Assembly (NCBI GenBank): GCA_016713505.1
Contig: JADJPA010000001.1
Coordinates: 2,121,501-2,185,500 of the forward strand
Direction of reading: 5' to 3'
Source: Candidatus Competibacteraceae bacterium
GTDB lineage: Bacteria > Pseudomonadota > Gammaproteobacteria > Competibacterales > Competibacteraceae
DNA: 64,000 bases
The notes under the pieces are model-generated. The model did no database searches. It saw only the letters and a program-made list of their open reading frames with translations, and was not told where the DNA came from. Positions 45,601-53,229 of this stretch are shown piece after piece; within the stretch, counting starts at the first letter, position 1, and each line of letters starts with the position of its first letter. A program made the position numbers and the translations under genes.

Positions 45601-46058
45601 CCTACGGCGTCGCGGTTAGCCAAGACAGCAAACGGGTCTATGTCGCCAATACCGATGACAATACGGTTTCCGTGATCGACGGTCGCAGCAATGCGGTGAT
45701 GACTACGGTATCGGTAGGATTGGGGCCGTGGGCTTTCGGTCAGTTCGTTGGCCCGCTGGTGGGGGTCGAGAAACCCACCTTCGATCCACCGGGTGGCTCA
45801 TTTCAAAGATCGGTGAAGGTCACGATTAAGACGGCCACGCCGGATGCCTCCATCCGTTACACCACCGATGGCAGCATTCCGACCTCTAGCAATGGAACGC
45901 TGATCAACAATGGACAAACCATCGAACTGACCCCACCGACCCCGCAAAGTGGCGGAACCTTTGTTATAAAGGCGGTCGCTTTTAAGGATACGTGGGCTGA
46001 TTCGGACGTGGCGGAAGCCACGTACTCGATCAATAAGTTCTCCGGGAATCCTCCCTGA
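42687..46058 (+). CDS. Exported protein with nine PASTA repeats, a YVTN beta-propeller and a C-terminal beta-sandwich
   Basis: 1123 residues. Signal peptide at 1-28 (LLVFMGLILSTHLAFG, then ACTP). Residues 38-665 form nine PASTA repeats, each of the shape 'VPDVVG....A...L...GL.VG......VPAGTVI.Q.P..G......VNL.VS.G'. Residues 670-1020 hold YVTN-type propeller blades such as GIAVHPDGTKLFVVN, GVAVHPDGMLVYVANSGDRT and GIAVSPDGNRLYVTD. Residues 1025-1115 (TFDPPGG, then YTTDGSIPTSSNG) look like the C-terminal beta-sandwich seen after chitobiases. No kinase domain is present, unlike Gram-positive PASTA proteins. Promoter is probably sigma-54-dependent; a rho-independent terminator lies 30 bp after the stop. 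Envelope or pilus role is inferred from location. Confidence 0.85.
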   Translation: MRSKIGFLCTSCLLVFMGLILSTHLAFGACTPTITAPNVAVPNVVGQTQTAAATALTGAGLTVGTVTPAGSTATDLVVTQTPAAGACALPGDAVNLTLAPPTTAPNVVGLSQAAALQAIQAAGLTATVTTAASFAVPAGTVISQNPTAGLNVFPGSAIAIVVSSGSGLDATVPEVVGLSQSAAVSAIQTAGLTVTVTTETSTTVPAGTVIKQDPVGGIKVKPGSPVAIVVSAGFTPTAVPDVVGQPLASAQTAITGAGLTLGTVTLSASDSVPAGTVLSQNPSGGSQAAPASPVNLTVSSGPTAPPSPPPVTPGDIPVPDVKGLQKTAATAAIHNSGLIVGAIIQKYDATVPAGTVIDQSPAAGTLVAAGVVVSLTVSLGPAGVVTIPDVKGLLEDAAKAILLNAGFTIGNVQRQPDPTTAPGLAIGTDPAAGQQAQLGSAVNLIVSDGLSQPQQCAVPDVVNQTVEDAREILFATCLSGIGSVTLQSSAVPAGKVAAQFPAAGTLIGYNTTVNLVVSSGAQPPVATPKVVGMTLADATVVLNSTGLTVGAVSRQTSNTVEKDRIISQNPFMTALAPVGWPVNLVVSLGPVPDDPSARPQAQVPDIHGLTLAAATAKIVKAGLRVGLVANERHQDVPAGQVTRQNPAPDTVLPVNGRVNLMISFGPYAYTLLSGPAYITNYAGGTVSILNPATDKLVDNIPAGIGASGPSGIAVHPDGTKLFVVNRPQFGRNAGSVTVMDLTERRVIGAIPVGAAPLGIAVGPTGERVFVANEGSFSLSIIDTATNQPFTDLNVPRLAANSFPRGVATHPNPLRPLVYVTNRTVNSFSDDATNPYVDQCDALVARPPVNVNPDQCVGSLSIFDADLKMQVGSVAVGSAPEGVAVHPDGMLVYVANSGDRTISVVDTVFNRVIGVITLDEFGGAPQPLVPRGIAVSPDGNRLYVTDGAGNRLFVIDTTANHAVVGVVPVGKKPYGVAVSQDSKRVYVANTDDNTVSVIDGRSNAVMTTVSVGLGPWAFGQFVGPLVGVEKPTFDPPGGSFQRSVKVTIKTATPDASIRYTTDGSIPTSSNGTLINNGQTIELTPPTPQSGGTFVIKAVAFKDTWADSDVAEATYSINKFSGNPP

Positions 46059-46083
46059 TTTAACCTGATTTAGCCTGATTTAT
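46054..46083 (+). repeat. Three tandem copies of a 10-bp unit
   Basis: CCTGATTTAA, CCTGATTTAG, CCTGATTTAT in direct succession, the first copy containing the TGA stop of the PASTA gene. It lies immediately before the terminator. Confidence 0.8.
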
Positions 46084-46088
46084 CCTAA

Positions 46089-46115
46089 GGCCGCGATGAC
46101 TTCGCGGCCTTTTTT
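46089..46115 (+). terminator. Rho-independent terminator of the PASTA gene
   Basis: Stem GGCCGCGA, short TGACT loop, TCGCGGCC, then TTTTTT, 30 bp after the stop codon. Confidence 0.92.
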
Positions 46116-46562
46116 ATCACGTCACGCATCAAGCGCAACGCTGCTTTTTACGGTAATAGCTGATGCCAACGCTCACATGCTACCTTCCGCTATAGGCCGC
46201 TGCTGGTTTTGCTCATCCCACAATGATCTACTTAGCGCCGTTGAATACGGTCTTTCCATTTCGACGACGCAGTCTCGCTCCCAGTTCTATCTTTATATCA
46301 GCCACTCACAACCCTACCACCCATCAATAAGAAGCTGAACATTCGAAGGACGCTGGAGCAAGCCCAGCATGTTGGCACAGATTGCAAGGAACGCTCAGAA
46401 TACCGAGGGTGTGCCGGGTCAGGGCTTACAGTGAGGCCACAAAACAGATCAGTATTTGACTGGGCTAAAGTAATCGTTGAACGACGGTCTGTTCGAGCCG
46501 CTGCCATCCCCAAAGCACAGGCCAACTGCTTTTAGACTGAGCGGATTCGCTGATCGGCCAAT
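46116..46562. other. Non-coding gap between two converging terminators
   Basis: About 450 bp enclosed by the terminators of the PASTA gene (plus) and of the Ig-like gene (minus). Frames here, such as 46298-46525 on the minus strand, show no recognisable family. It may hold a remnant or be structural; I see no promoter or tRNA-like fold. Confidence 0.4.
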
Positions 46563-46588
46563 AAAAAACCGGCGGGATTACCGCCGGT
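46563..46588 (-). terminator. Rho-independent terminator of the pil operon and the Ig-like gene
   Basis: Minus strand: stem ACCGGCGG/CCGCCGGT with a five-base loop, then TTTTTT. Lies about 65 bp after the stop of the Ig-like gene and probably ends the pilMNOPQ transcript as well. Confidence 0.9.
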
Positions 46589-46653
46589 CATAGTTGCAAA
46601 ACCGACTGACAACCGAATAAGTAGCTCGCCTGTCAGTCTCAGTTTTAGCTATT

Positions 46654-49110
46654 TCACGGTGCTGGCGCCGCTGCCTGCGGTGGCTGTACCGTGATCTGAA
46701 GCGTTTGACTGCGGATTTCGGGGCCAACCGTGGAGAAGAAGAAGTCCACGCTGCCATCCGTAGGCAAGTCGCTCACATTCAGAACCATTCTTGCATAACC
46801 TCCCGCGCCACTTACCACAGTTTTGGGCGTTACCGAAGCGGTAGGCGTGTGCAAATTCGCGGCGAGACGCGCCTCCACAGCAGCAGTTTTCGCGGTTTCC
46901 ACCGCAGCTGCCAATCCTGTCTGCTTGGTGCATTTTTCAGCATCTCTGGGCGCTGGGGTCGGATTGGTCGGGGTCGCCACTTGATCGCAAACCCCTGGAT
47001 TAGCGGCAACGAAACTATCAAACGACGCCTGTGCTTTCGCTAACGCTTCTTCCGCGACAATTGCCGCCGTTTCCGCAGGATCTTTGATCACGACATCCAC
47101 CGCAATCGGTATACCCGGCAGCGGAGTCCGCCGTAGCGCGCCGCTCGATACCAACCCGCCATCCAAAACCTGCAAGGTAACCGGCAAATTAAGCGCTGAA
47201 CCCGGCTCCATCGTTTGAACGACCGAGATGAGTGGCGGCCATACCTGATCACTTACCAAAGGCGCGATTTGGGAGGCCAATTGTGGAGGTTGGGCAATGG
47301 TCACAATACTATTGTCCGGAATGCCTAGATACCAATGAGTCAGCACCGCACCCACTTGGCCACCGTCCGATTCAGCCGCCAGCATAAAGCGTCGGCCCAC
47401 TTGACTGGCGGGGTAGTTCATCACTGTGCTAGCCACGCCACTGGCGTTGGTCGATACCACAATTTCACTGGTATCGAAATTCGCCACGTTACCCTTATGC
47501 GGCGGACAACCAACCGTGTACCAAATATTAGCGCCTACATTTTGGCTGACCTGCTTGAAAGGTGTATTGACGAGCAACATGTTTCCAGCCCGCCCAGTAA
47601 TAATCCGGCTTCCACCATGATATTCGAGCCGGCCTTCCGAGGGCAGGCCGTTGATCGTACTGGGATTTGAATTAATGATTTCCGGATCCTGCAACATCAG
47701 CAAACACATTGGATCGGCAATCGCAAACGAAACACCGTTTGGCACCATAAACGGATTCAAGGTATCTGAAGTGGTGCGCTTGACCGTGCGGTTGGGCGCA
47801 AAGAATTCCAAACCCCCTTCACGCGGATCGCCGGTGTATCCGGTAATGGCAAACTCGCCATGCCCTTGATCGGGATAACGGTTCTTGAGCATATCCAACG
47901 GCGAGTCGATCAAGCGGAAGGTGATCGGTGTTCCCTCCGGGGGCGGATTGCCAAAACCATCGCTGGCAATGACCGAAACGACGCGGCTATAGACGCCATT
48001 CCAGACGCTGTCGCAAGGCGCTGCGCCACACTGCCCGTCGATAGCGAGCAAATTGTTCCTGCCCGCAAATACCGCATCGGCGAAGGGTCCGGTAAAGGTC
48101 AGCGCTGCGATCTGACCGGTCCCAATCGAGACGGTGGCATAATTCGTGATGGGTATTTGAATGCCATTGTCGACGTTGTTATCGGCGCGGTCTGCCGTGG
48201 CGGCGATCACCACCGTACCGGGTAGTGTTCCGCTGTGCAAAGCGACTGTCGCCGGACCGCCGAATAAGCCACTGAATACGGTAGCCCCTTCTTGGGCGTT
48301 ACCCTTGACGTCAGTCGCGCTCAACCATTCACCGCCATTGGGGCGGTTTGCCAGCATCTCAATCCGTAAAGGATTGCCCCCACCTTGGTTGATCGCTTGA
48401 CCAAAGTCATCGCTTAGAAAAACCTGGAACAGTTTGACGCTGCTCTGACCCGCATTCGTGGTTCCCACTGGATTGGTGCGAATATAAATAGGGCCTGGAT
48501 CCATGAGGAAAGTGACTGCGGACGGTTTGCCACCACCGCTGCCACCACCGCCTGTCACAGTGATCGTCAAGCTGGCGCTCAAGACTTGGCCCGTTGCGGG
48601 ATCGGCCGCTGATGCCGTTATAACGACTGGGCCTGGCACATTGCTCGCGTGAAAGTGAAAGGTCGCGATCCCTGTTGCCTTCTCAAACGCTATTTGGCGA
48701 AAAGCGATGGGGATCTTGGGAGAAGGAGGGCAAGTAGCTCCTGCCGGGCATCTTTCATGCTCAGGATCACCGTCAAGATAGAACAGCGCGCCACTAGAAA
48801 GACCGCCTGAGATAGCAACATTGATGGGAGTGGCGATTAAGTTGCCATTCTTCTTGACGGTGACCGTGATCGTATTGGTGTAAGGTCCGCCAATTTGTGG
48901 CCCTAGGTTATTGATGTTAACCGGCAATGTGGTCTTATCAGCCGCTATTTGCACAGAAGCTGGATCAGGTCCGAAGAATCCGGCGGCGAGCGCGTTATTC
49001 ATCTGCCAACCCATCAGCATCAGCGCTAACAGGAATAGCCGGACAACAACCCCTTTTAGGCTATCTATAAAAATTCGCATGGCTCCACTCACTCGTGACA
49101 TTACAGTCAT
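46654..49110 (-). CDS. Large exported protein with Ig-like beta domains, encoded behind pilQ
   Basis: 818 residues with a signal sequence (VRLFLLALMLMGWQMNNALA, cleavage before AGFFGPDPA). The mature part is built from repeated beta-rich blocks with invasin/Ig-like phrasing such as NTITVTVKKNGNLIATPINV, VSIGTGQIAALTFTGPFADA, VSVIASDGFGNPPPEGTPIT and GVASTVMNYPASQVGRRFML. Paired cysteines (ERCPAGATC, QCGAAPC, GVCDQ to EKCTK) suggest disulfides outside the cytoplasm. Near residues 670-755 there is an alanine-rich helical insert inside the last beta domain. ATG 49110 follows the pilQ stop by 3 bp, so it is co-transcribed with pilMNOPQ; ATG 49080 is an alternative start nearer the signal sequence. 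Function unknown; it lacks membrane anchors at the C-terminus. Confidence 0.8.
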   Translation of the reverse strand: MTVMSRVSGAMRIFIDSLKGVVVRLFLLALMLMGWQMNNALAAGFFGPDPASVQIAADKTTLPVNINNLGPQIGGPYTNTITVTVKKNGNLIATPINVAISGGLSSGALFYLDGDPEHERCPAGATCPPSPKIPIAFRQIAFEKATGIATFHFHASNVPGPVVITASAADPATGQVLSASLTITVTGGGGSGGGKPSAVTFLMDPGPIYIRTNPVGTTNAGQSSVKLFQVFLSDDFGQAINQGGGNPLRIEMLANRPNGGEWLSATDVKGNAQEGATVFSGLFGGPATVALHSGTLPGTVVIAATADRADNNVDNGIQIPITNYATVSIGTGQIAALTFTGPFADAVFAGRNNLLAIDGQCGAAPCDSVWNGVYSRVVSVIASDGFGNPPPEGTPITFRLIDSPLDMLKNRYPDQGHGEFAITGYTGDPREGGLEFFAPNRTVKRTTSDTLNPFMVPNGVSFAIADPMCLLMLQDPEIINSNPSTINGLPSEGRLEYHGGSRIITGRAGNMLLVNTPFKQVSQNVGANIWYTVGCPPHKGNVANFDTSEIVVSTNASGVASTVMNYPASQVGRRFMLAAESDGGQVGAVLTHWYLGIPDNSIVTIAQPPQLASQIAPLVSDQVWPPLISVVQTMEPGSALNLPVTLQVLDGGLVSSGALRRTPLPGIPIAVDVVIKDPAETAAIVAEEALAKAQASFDSFVAANPGVCDQVATPTNPTPAPRDAEKCTKQTGLAAAVETAKTAAVEARLAANLHTPTASVTPKTVVSGAGGYARMVLNVSDLPTDGSVDFFFSTVGPEIRSQTLQITVQPPQAAAPAP

Positions 49111-49113
49111 CCA

Positions 49114-51375
49114 TCAACGCTCGGCAACGGTACCGTTTTTCAGGATCTGCGGCGTTACAAAAATAAGCAACTCGCGCTTGGTATTCGTTTTATTGGTATT
49201 GCGGAACAAATACCCTAAAAGCGGTACGTCGCCTAACAGCGGGACCTTGCTGACATTATCATTCTTGGTCTGCTCGAAAACGCCTCCCAACACCACGGTT
49301 TCACCGTTATTCACCATCACTTGGGTTTCGAGCTCGCGTTTGTCAATGGTCGGCTGCGTTCCCGTCGAGGTCGCGACATTGACGCCCTGTTCGTCCTTCG
49401 AAACCTTGAGGTCCATCTTGATGCGATCATCCGGGGTGATTTGGGGTGTTACTTCCAATTTCAGAAACGCATCCTTGAATTCGACCTTGGTCCCATCCTG
49501 GCTCACTGTCGCATAAGGAATCTGCCGCCCTTGCAGAACAGTGGCTTTTTTCAAATCCGCCGTCACCACTTTTGGATTGGAAACCACCTCACCTTGACCT
49601 TCCGCCTGCAAGGCGGACAACTCCAGATCAACCAGGTAATCGGCTCCCAAAATCGCAAAGGCCAAACTAGGGCCTGCCGCCGGCAAATTTACCCCCAAAC
49701 GTTGGCCAAGGCCCGGAATCTGCGCTGGGAACGGTTGACCGGTTGCAATCAAATTATTGACCGCACTATTCACAATAGTATCGGTACCCGTCGAAGTGCC
49801 GCTCACTGCGTTGACACCGCTCCCGGTCTTCCTGACACCCGTCACTCCAAACCGCGCACCCAAATCTCGGCTAAAGTCGTTGCTAGCGATCACCACCCGT
49901 GAGTCAATCAACACTTGGCGGGCCGGGATGTCGAGCTTGGACACCAAGACGCGGACTTCGGCAATCTTGTCGGGGACATCCTTGATGATCAAGGTATTAG
50001 TTCGTTCGTCCACCGCAACATCACCACGCGGCGATAATATGCTTTGAGCTTGGCCTTTCTCTCCAGCGGTTTTCAAAAGATTCTTTAGATCCGCCGCCTT
50101 GGCATAATTGATCTGGATAATTTCGGTGCGCAGCGGGATCAATTCCTCCACCGTCTTGCGTGACTCTAGATCCAGTTTTTCACGCGCCGCGACTTCCTCG
50201 GTGGGCGCGATGAAGACGACATTGCCGTTTTGGCGCATGGCCAACCCCTTGGTGCGCAGGATGATGTCCAACGCCTGATCCCAGGGTACATTTTGCAGGC
50301 GCAACGTCAGGTTGCCTTTGACGCTGTCACTGACCACGATGTTCAAGCCGGTAAAGTCCGCCAGAATCTGTAGGATCGCCCGCACTTCGATATCTTGGAA
50401 GTTCAACGACAGCAAATCACCCTTATATTTTTTCTTGGAAGGATCGAGTTGGGCCTCCTTTTCTTCCTGTTCGGGCGTTTTCTGCGGCGGACGCACCTCG
50501 ATCACGTAAAGATCGTTGGCCTGATAGGCCAAATATTCAAAGGGTGGACTGGGTTGAATGCTCAGCCGAGCGTTACTGCCGCGATTGACTGCCTCAACAG
50601 TCGTGACCGGCGTTGCAAAATCGGTCACGTCCAAGCGCCGCTGCTGGCCGCCAGGTAACGAAGCGCCTTGAAAATCAGCGACAATCTGCGTGCCTTCCTG
50701 CCTGACATCGACCGGAATGGCGGAATTGGACAGTTTGACCGTCACCACGCCCTGACCGCCCGGCCCGCGTCGGAAACTGACATCGCTAATATTACGCGGC
50801 GCCGCGCTGACCGGGGCTGCAACCGGCTGGACCGCCTTGCGCGAGGCCGCCGCCGCCGCGACCGAGGCCCCTGGAGTCGCCGCCGGCGTCTTGGCGGCGG
50901 CCGTTCCGGCATTATCCAAGGTCAATACCACGGCGTTGCCCTGCACCTGAACGTTGTACGGCACCAAGCGCGCCAGATTCAACGAAGCTCGGGTTCGGTC
51001 GGAGCCTTCCAGCACGCTGATCCTGTCAGCGACTCCTACATTGATAGTCTGCTGGCGCGTACTGAGCCCGTTGCGCGTATCCAGAAAATCCAAGACGATC
51101 CGGGCAGGTTCGTTGATGGTGAAACTGCTTGGCGGCTTGGCTGGCGGCCCCGACAACCGGAACCGGAGTTGCAGGCGGTTTCCGGCTAGCGGGCTGATAT
51201 CCACCGCTTGTAATATTGATTGCCCCACGGGCGGATCGGCGGCAATCGCCAGCGGAGTCCATCCTCCCATCAGGATTAACCCCAAAATCAGGACTATTAG
51301 CGGCAGCCACCCTAGCGGCCACCCGCCATCCGACCGCCGGTCATGTTGGCCTTCGCTCATGGACCTGCTTGTCAT
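49114..51375 (-). CDS. pilQ: Type IV pilus secretin PilQ
   Basis: Outer-membrane channel for the pilus fibre. After a signal segment (LPLIVLILGLILMGGW then TPLAIAADPP) there are two AMIN domains that bind peptidoglycan (LQAVDISPLAGNRLQLRFRL and VRQEGTQIVADFQG region), a secretin N0 domain (FQDIEVRAILQILADFTGLN), and the secretin core ending in GGVFEQTKNDNVSKVPLLGD and PLLGYLFRNTN. It has 753 residues from ATG 51375, which has GGGGGAAG upstream; the frame is open earlier but overlaps pilP. Next downstream is the Ig-like gene. Confidence 0.96.
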   Translation of the reverse strand: MTSRSMSEGQHDRRSDGGWPLGWLPLIVLILGLILMGGWTPLAIAADPPVGQSILQAVDISPLAGNRLQLRFRLSGPPAKPPSSFTINEPARIVLDFLDTRNGLSTRQQTINVGVADRISVLEGSDRTRASLNLARLVPYNVQVQGNAVVLTLDNAGTAAAKTPAATPGASVAAAAASRKAVQPVAAPVSAAPRNISDVSFRRGPGGQGVVTVKLSNSAIPVDVRQEGTQIVADFQGASLPGGQQRRLDVTDFATPVTTVEAVNRGSNARLSIQPSPPFEYLAYQANDLYVIEVRPPQKTPEQEEKEAQLDPSKKKYKGDLLSLNFQDIEVRAILQILADFTGLNIVVSDSVKGNLTLRLQNVPWDQALDIILRTKGLAMRQNGNVVFIAPTEEVAAREKLDLESRKTVEELIPLRTEIIQINYAKAADLKNLLKTAGEKGQAQSILSPRGDVAVDERTNTLIIKDVPDKIAEVRVLVSKLDIPARQVLIDSRVVIASNDFSRDLGARFGVTGVRKTGSGVNAVSGTSTGTDTIVNSAVNNLIATGQPFPAQIPGLGQRLGVNLPAAGPSLAFAILGADYLVDLELSALQAEGQGEVVSNPKVVTADLKKATVLQGRQIPYATVSQDGTKVEFKDAFLKLEVTPQITPDDRIKMDLKVSKDEQGVNVATSTGTQPTIDKRELETQVMVNNGETVVLGGVFEQTKNDNVSKVPLLGDVPLLGYLFRNTNKTNTKRELLIFVTPQILKNGTVAER

Positions 51376-51391
51376 GACACTTCCCCCTTCA

Positions 51392-51985
51392 TCATTGGGT
51401 AAGCGACAGGAACGCATCCCGTTCCTGCCAGCGTCCGGGCCCATCCGGAACGATCTCCTTCAGATCAACCCGCTGCTCCGTAATATTGAGAATCTTGCCG
51501 TGGTTGGTGCCCAAGTAATTATTTTTCTGAACTCGATGCACGACGCCGTCCGGAGCCAACACCAACGCCCACAATCCCATGTTACCCCCTATCCGAAAAG
51601 TCCCCATCATCTTGAGAGAACCCAGGGAATATTTTTCGAGTTCCTCCCGCACCCGGTTTGGATCGGGCCGGACGCCGGTGTAATTGGCGCTCTGCACCGC
51701 CGCTGCTTCCCGGGTCATCTCCAGCTCTTCTTCCTGCGCGAACGGCGCCACCAGGAATGGGTCCTTGACCCCCTGAGCCGTATAGGCAAAAGGCGTGTAG
51801 GGCTTGATCTCCGGCGGTGGATCAGGCTTCTTGATCGGCGTGCTGCGCTTGGTGTTCTCCACAAACTGCTGCACCTCGGTCAAATCCTGCTGCGCGCAAC
51901 CAACCAGCGTGACGAGCGCCGCCACCAGCAACACCCTCTCCCGAACGGATGCGGCGATGCAGCCCGGTTGAGAATCGATATTCAT
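51392..51985 (-). CDS. pilP: Pilus assembly lipoprotein PilP
   Basis: Inner-membrane lipoprotein linking PilNO to PilQ. Lipobox TLVGC puts the acylated cysteine at residue 30. The conserved HR domain is at residues 110-190 (LKMMGTFRIGGNMGLWALVL, then VHRVQKNNYLGTNHGKILNI). It has 197 residues. ATG overlaps the pilO stop by four bases (ATGA). Confidence 0.94.
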   Translation of the reverse strand: MNIDSQPGCIAASVRERVLLVAALVTLVGCAQQDLTEVQQFVENTKRSTPIKKPDPPPEIKPYTPFAYTAQGVKDPFLVAPFAQEEELEMTREAAAVQSANYTGVRPDPNRVREELEKYSLGSLKMMGTFRIGGNMGLWALVLAPDGVVHRVQKNNYLGTNHGKILNITEQRVDLKEIVPDGPGRWQERDAFLSLTQ

Positions 51986-52659
51986 TTCTTAACAGCCCCC
52001 TGTCCTTTCTGCTGCCCGGCCGCAGACGGAGTACCGCCCTCTTCCATATATCGATAAGTTTGCAAGGTGGCCTGGATGTCGACCTGTCCGGCATTGTCTC
52101 CTTTGCCCGTTTTTGTTCCCTTGGCGCTGACGGGGGCAGCACGAACCAACGTCGAGTTCTCCAAAGTCACGATTCGGGGCAAAGCCGCCACCCCGCTGAC
52201 GAAAGCGCCGAACTGATGGTAGCTGCCCCGCGCTTTGATGGTGATCGGTTTGGCGGCGTAAAAATCCTTGGGCTGTTCGGCCTCCGGTTTGAACAACTCA
52301 AATTCCAAGCCATTTTTCTTGCCGGTATTGGAGATGTTCTCCAGCAACTCAGGCATTTCGGTCCCGGTCGGCAATTGCCCCAACATGACCTGCAAATCCG
52401 CCTCCATCTGTTTCAGCTGCGCCCGAAACGATTCAAGATTGGCGGCCACCCGCTGTTTTTCGATAAAATCTTGCCGCAGTTGCTGCTCTTCGTTGGTCAC
52501 TCGCTCCAATTCGGCCAGTTGGTCGCTGGTAAAAAAGTAATAACCGGCGCCCAGCACGGCAGCAATAACCAGAATCGCGAGCACCACCTTGCCCGCCAGT
52601 GGCCAATCGCCCGCCTCTCGAAGATCGAAATCATTGAGGTTGATCTCGGATAGCCTCAT
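51982..52659 (-). CDS. pilO: Pilus assembly protein PilO
   Basis: Inner-membrane protein dimerising with PilN. One membrane segment (AGKVVLAILVIAAVLGAGYYFF) near residue 30, a coiled-coil following it (LAELERVTNEEQQLRQDFIE), and a ferredoxin-like C-terminal domain with LEFELFKPEAEQPKDFYAAK. It has 225 residues. Starts within the pilN stop (ATGA overlap). Confidence 0.94.
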   Translation of the reverse strand: MRLSEINLNDFDLREAGDWPLAGKVVLAILVIAAVLGAGYYFFTSDQLAELERVTNEEQQLRQDFIEKQRVAANLESFRAQLKQMEADLQVMLGQLPTGTEMPELLENISNTGKKNGLEFELFKPEAEQPKDFYAAKPITIKARGSYHQFGAFVSGVAALPRIVTLENSTLVRAAPVSAKGTKTGKGDNAGQVDIQATLQTYRYMEEGGTPSAAGQQKGQGAVKK

Positions 52660-53228
52660 GTTTTACCTCTCCCTTCTGCTTGATTCGCCTCCAGCTTGAG
52701 CGGGACGATCAGCTCGAATACCCGTGTCTGCACGCTGTTCACGTTGCGGGTTTCGATCACTTGCAGCACCGGTTCACCAAAAAGATTGGCGCCCCGCAGG
52801 CTTTTCATAAAATCGGATATGATGTTGTCGGACCGGGCGATACCATTGAGCGTGACTTGATTGGCGGCCGTCTTGAATCCCGTCAAAAAAATGTCTTGCG
52901 GGATCAATCGCACCAGCTCATCCAACATCCGTACCATGCCGGGACGGCTGGTCTGTAATTTCTGGATGACGTTAAGACGCTCCACCAGCCGGTTCTTGGT
53001 TTTTTGTAACTCCTGCAACTCTTCAGCTGCTTTTTTGAGCCGGGCGATCTCGCCGCGCAGGTAATTATTGCGTTCTTGCTGATACTCGATGCGATGGTTG
53101 ACTTCAACGTAGGCCGCGAATACGAGACCTATCGCACCCAGCGCCGCGGCGGCCAGCATCGCGAGCAAATCGCGCTGCCGCTTGGCGCGGCGCGCTTCGC
53201 GCCAAGGCAATAAATTGATGCGCGTCAT
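52656..53228 (-). CDS. pilN: Pilus assembly protein PilN
   Basis: Inner-membrane partner of PilO. The N-terminus RINLLPWREARRAKRQRD is the short peptide that docks into PilM; next is one membrane helix (LLAMLAAAALGAIGLVFAAY) and a coiled coil (ARLKKAAEELQELQKTKNRL). It has 190 residues. Starts about 1 bp past the pilM stop; overlaps pilO. Confidence 0.95.
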   Translation of the reverse strand: MTRINLLPWREARRAKRQRDLLAMLAAAALGAIGLVFAAYVEVNHRIEYQQERNNYLRGEIARLKKAAEELQELQKTKNRLVERLNVIQKLQTSRPGMVRMLDELVRLIPQDIFLTGFKTAANQVTLNGIARSDNIISDFMKSLRGANLFGEPVLQVIETRNVNSVQTRVFELIVPLKLEANQAEGRGKT

Positions 53229-53229
53229 G

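Noticed and set aside
46298..46525. 75-codon minus frame between the two terminators, as a transposase fragment
   Set aside because: No motif of a transposase or any other family could be recognised.
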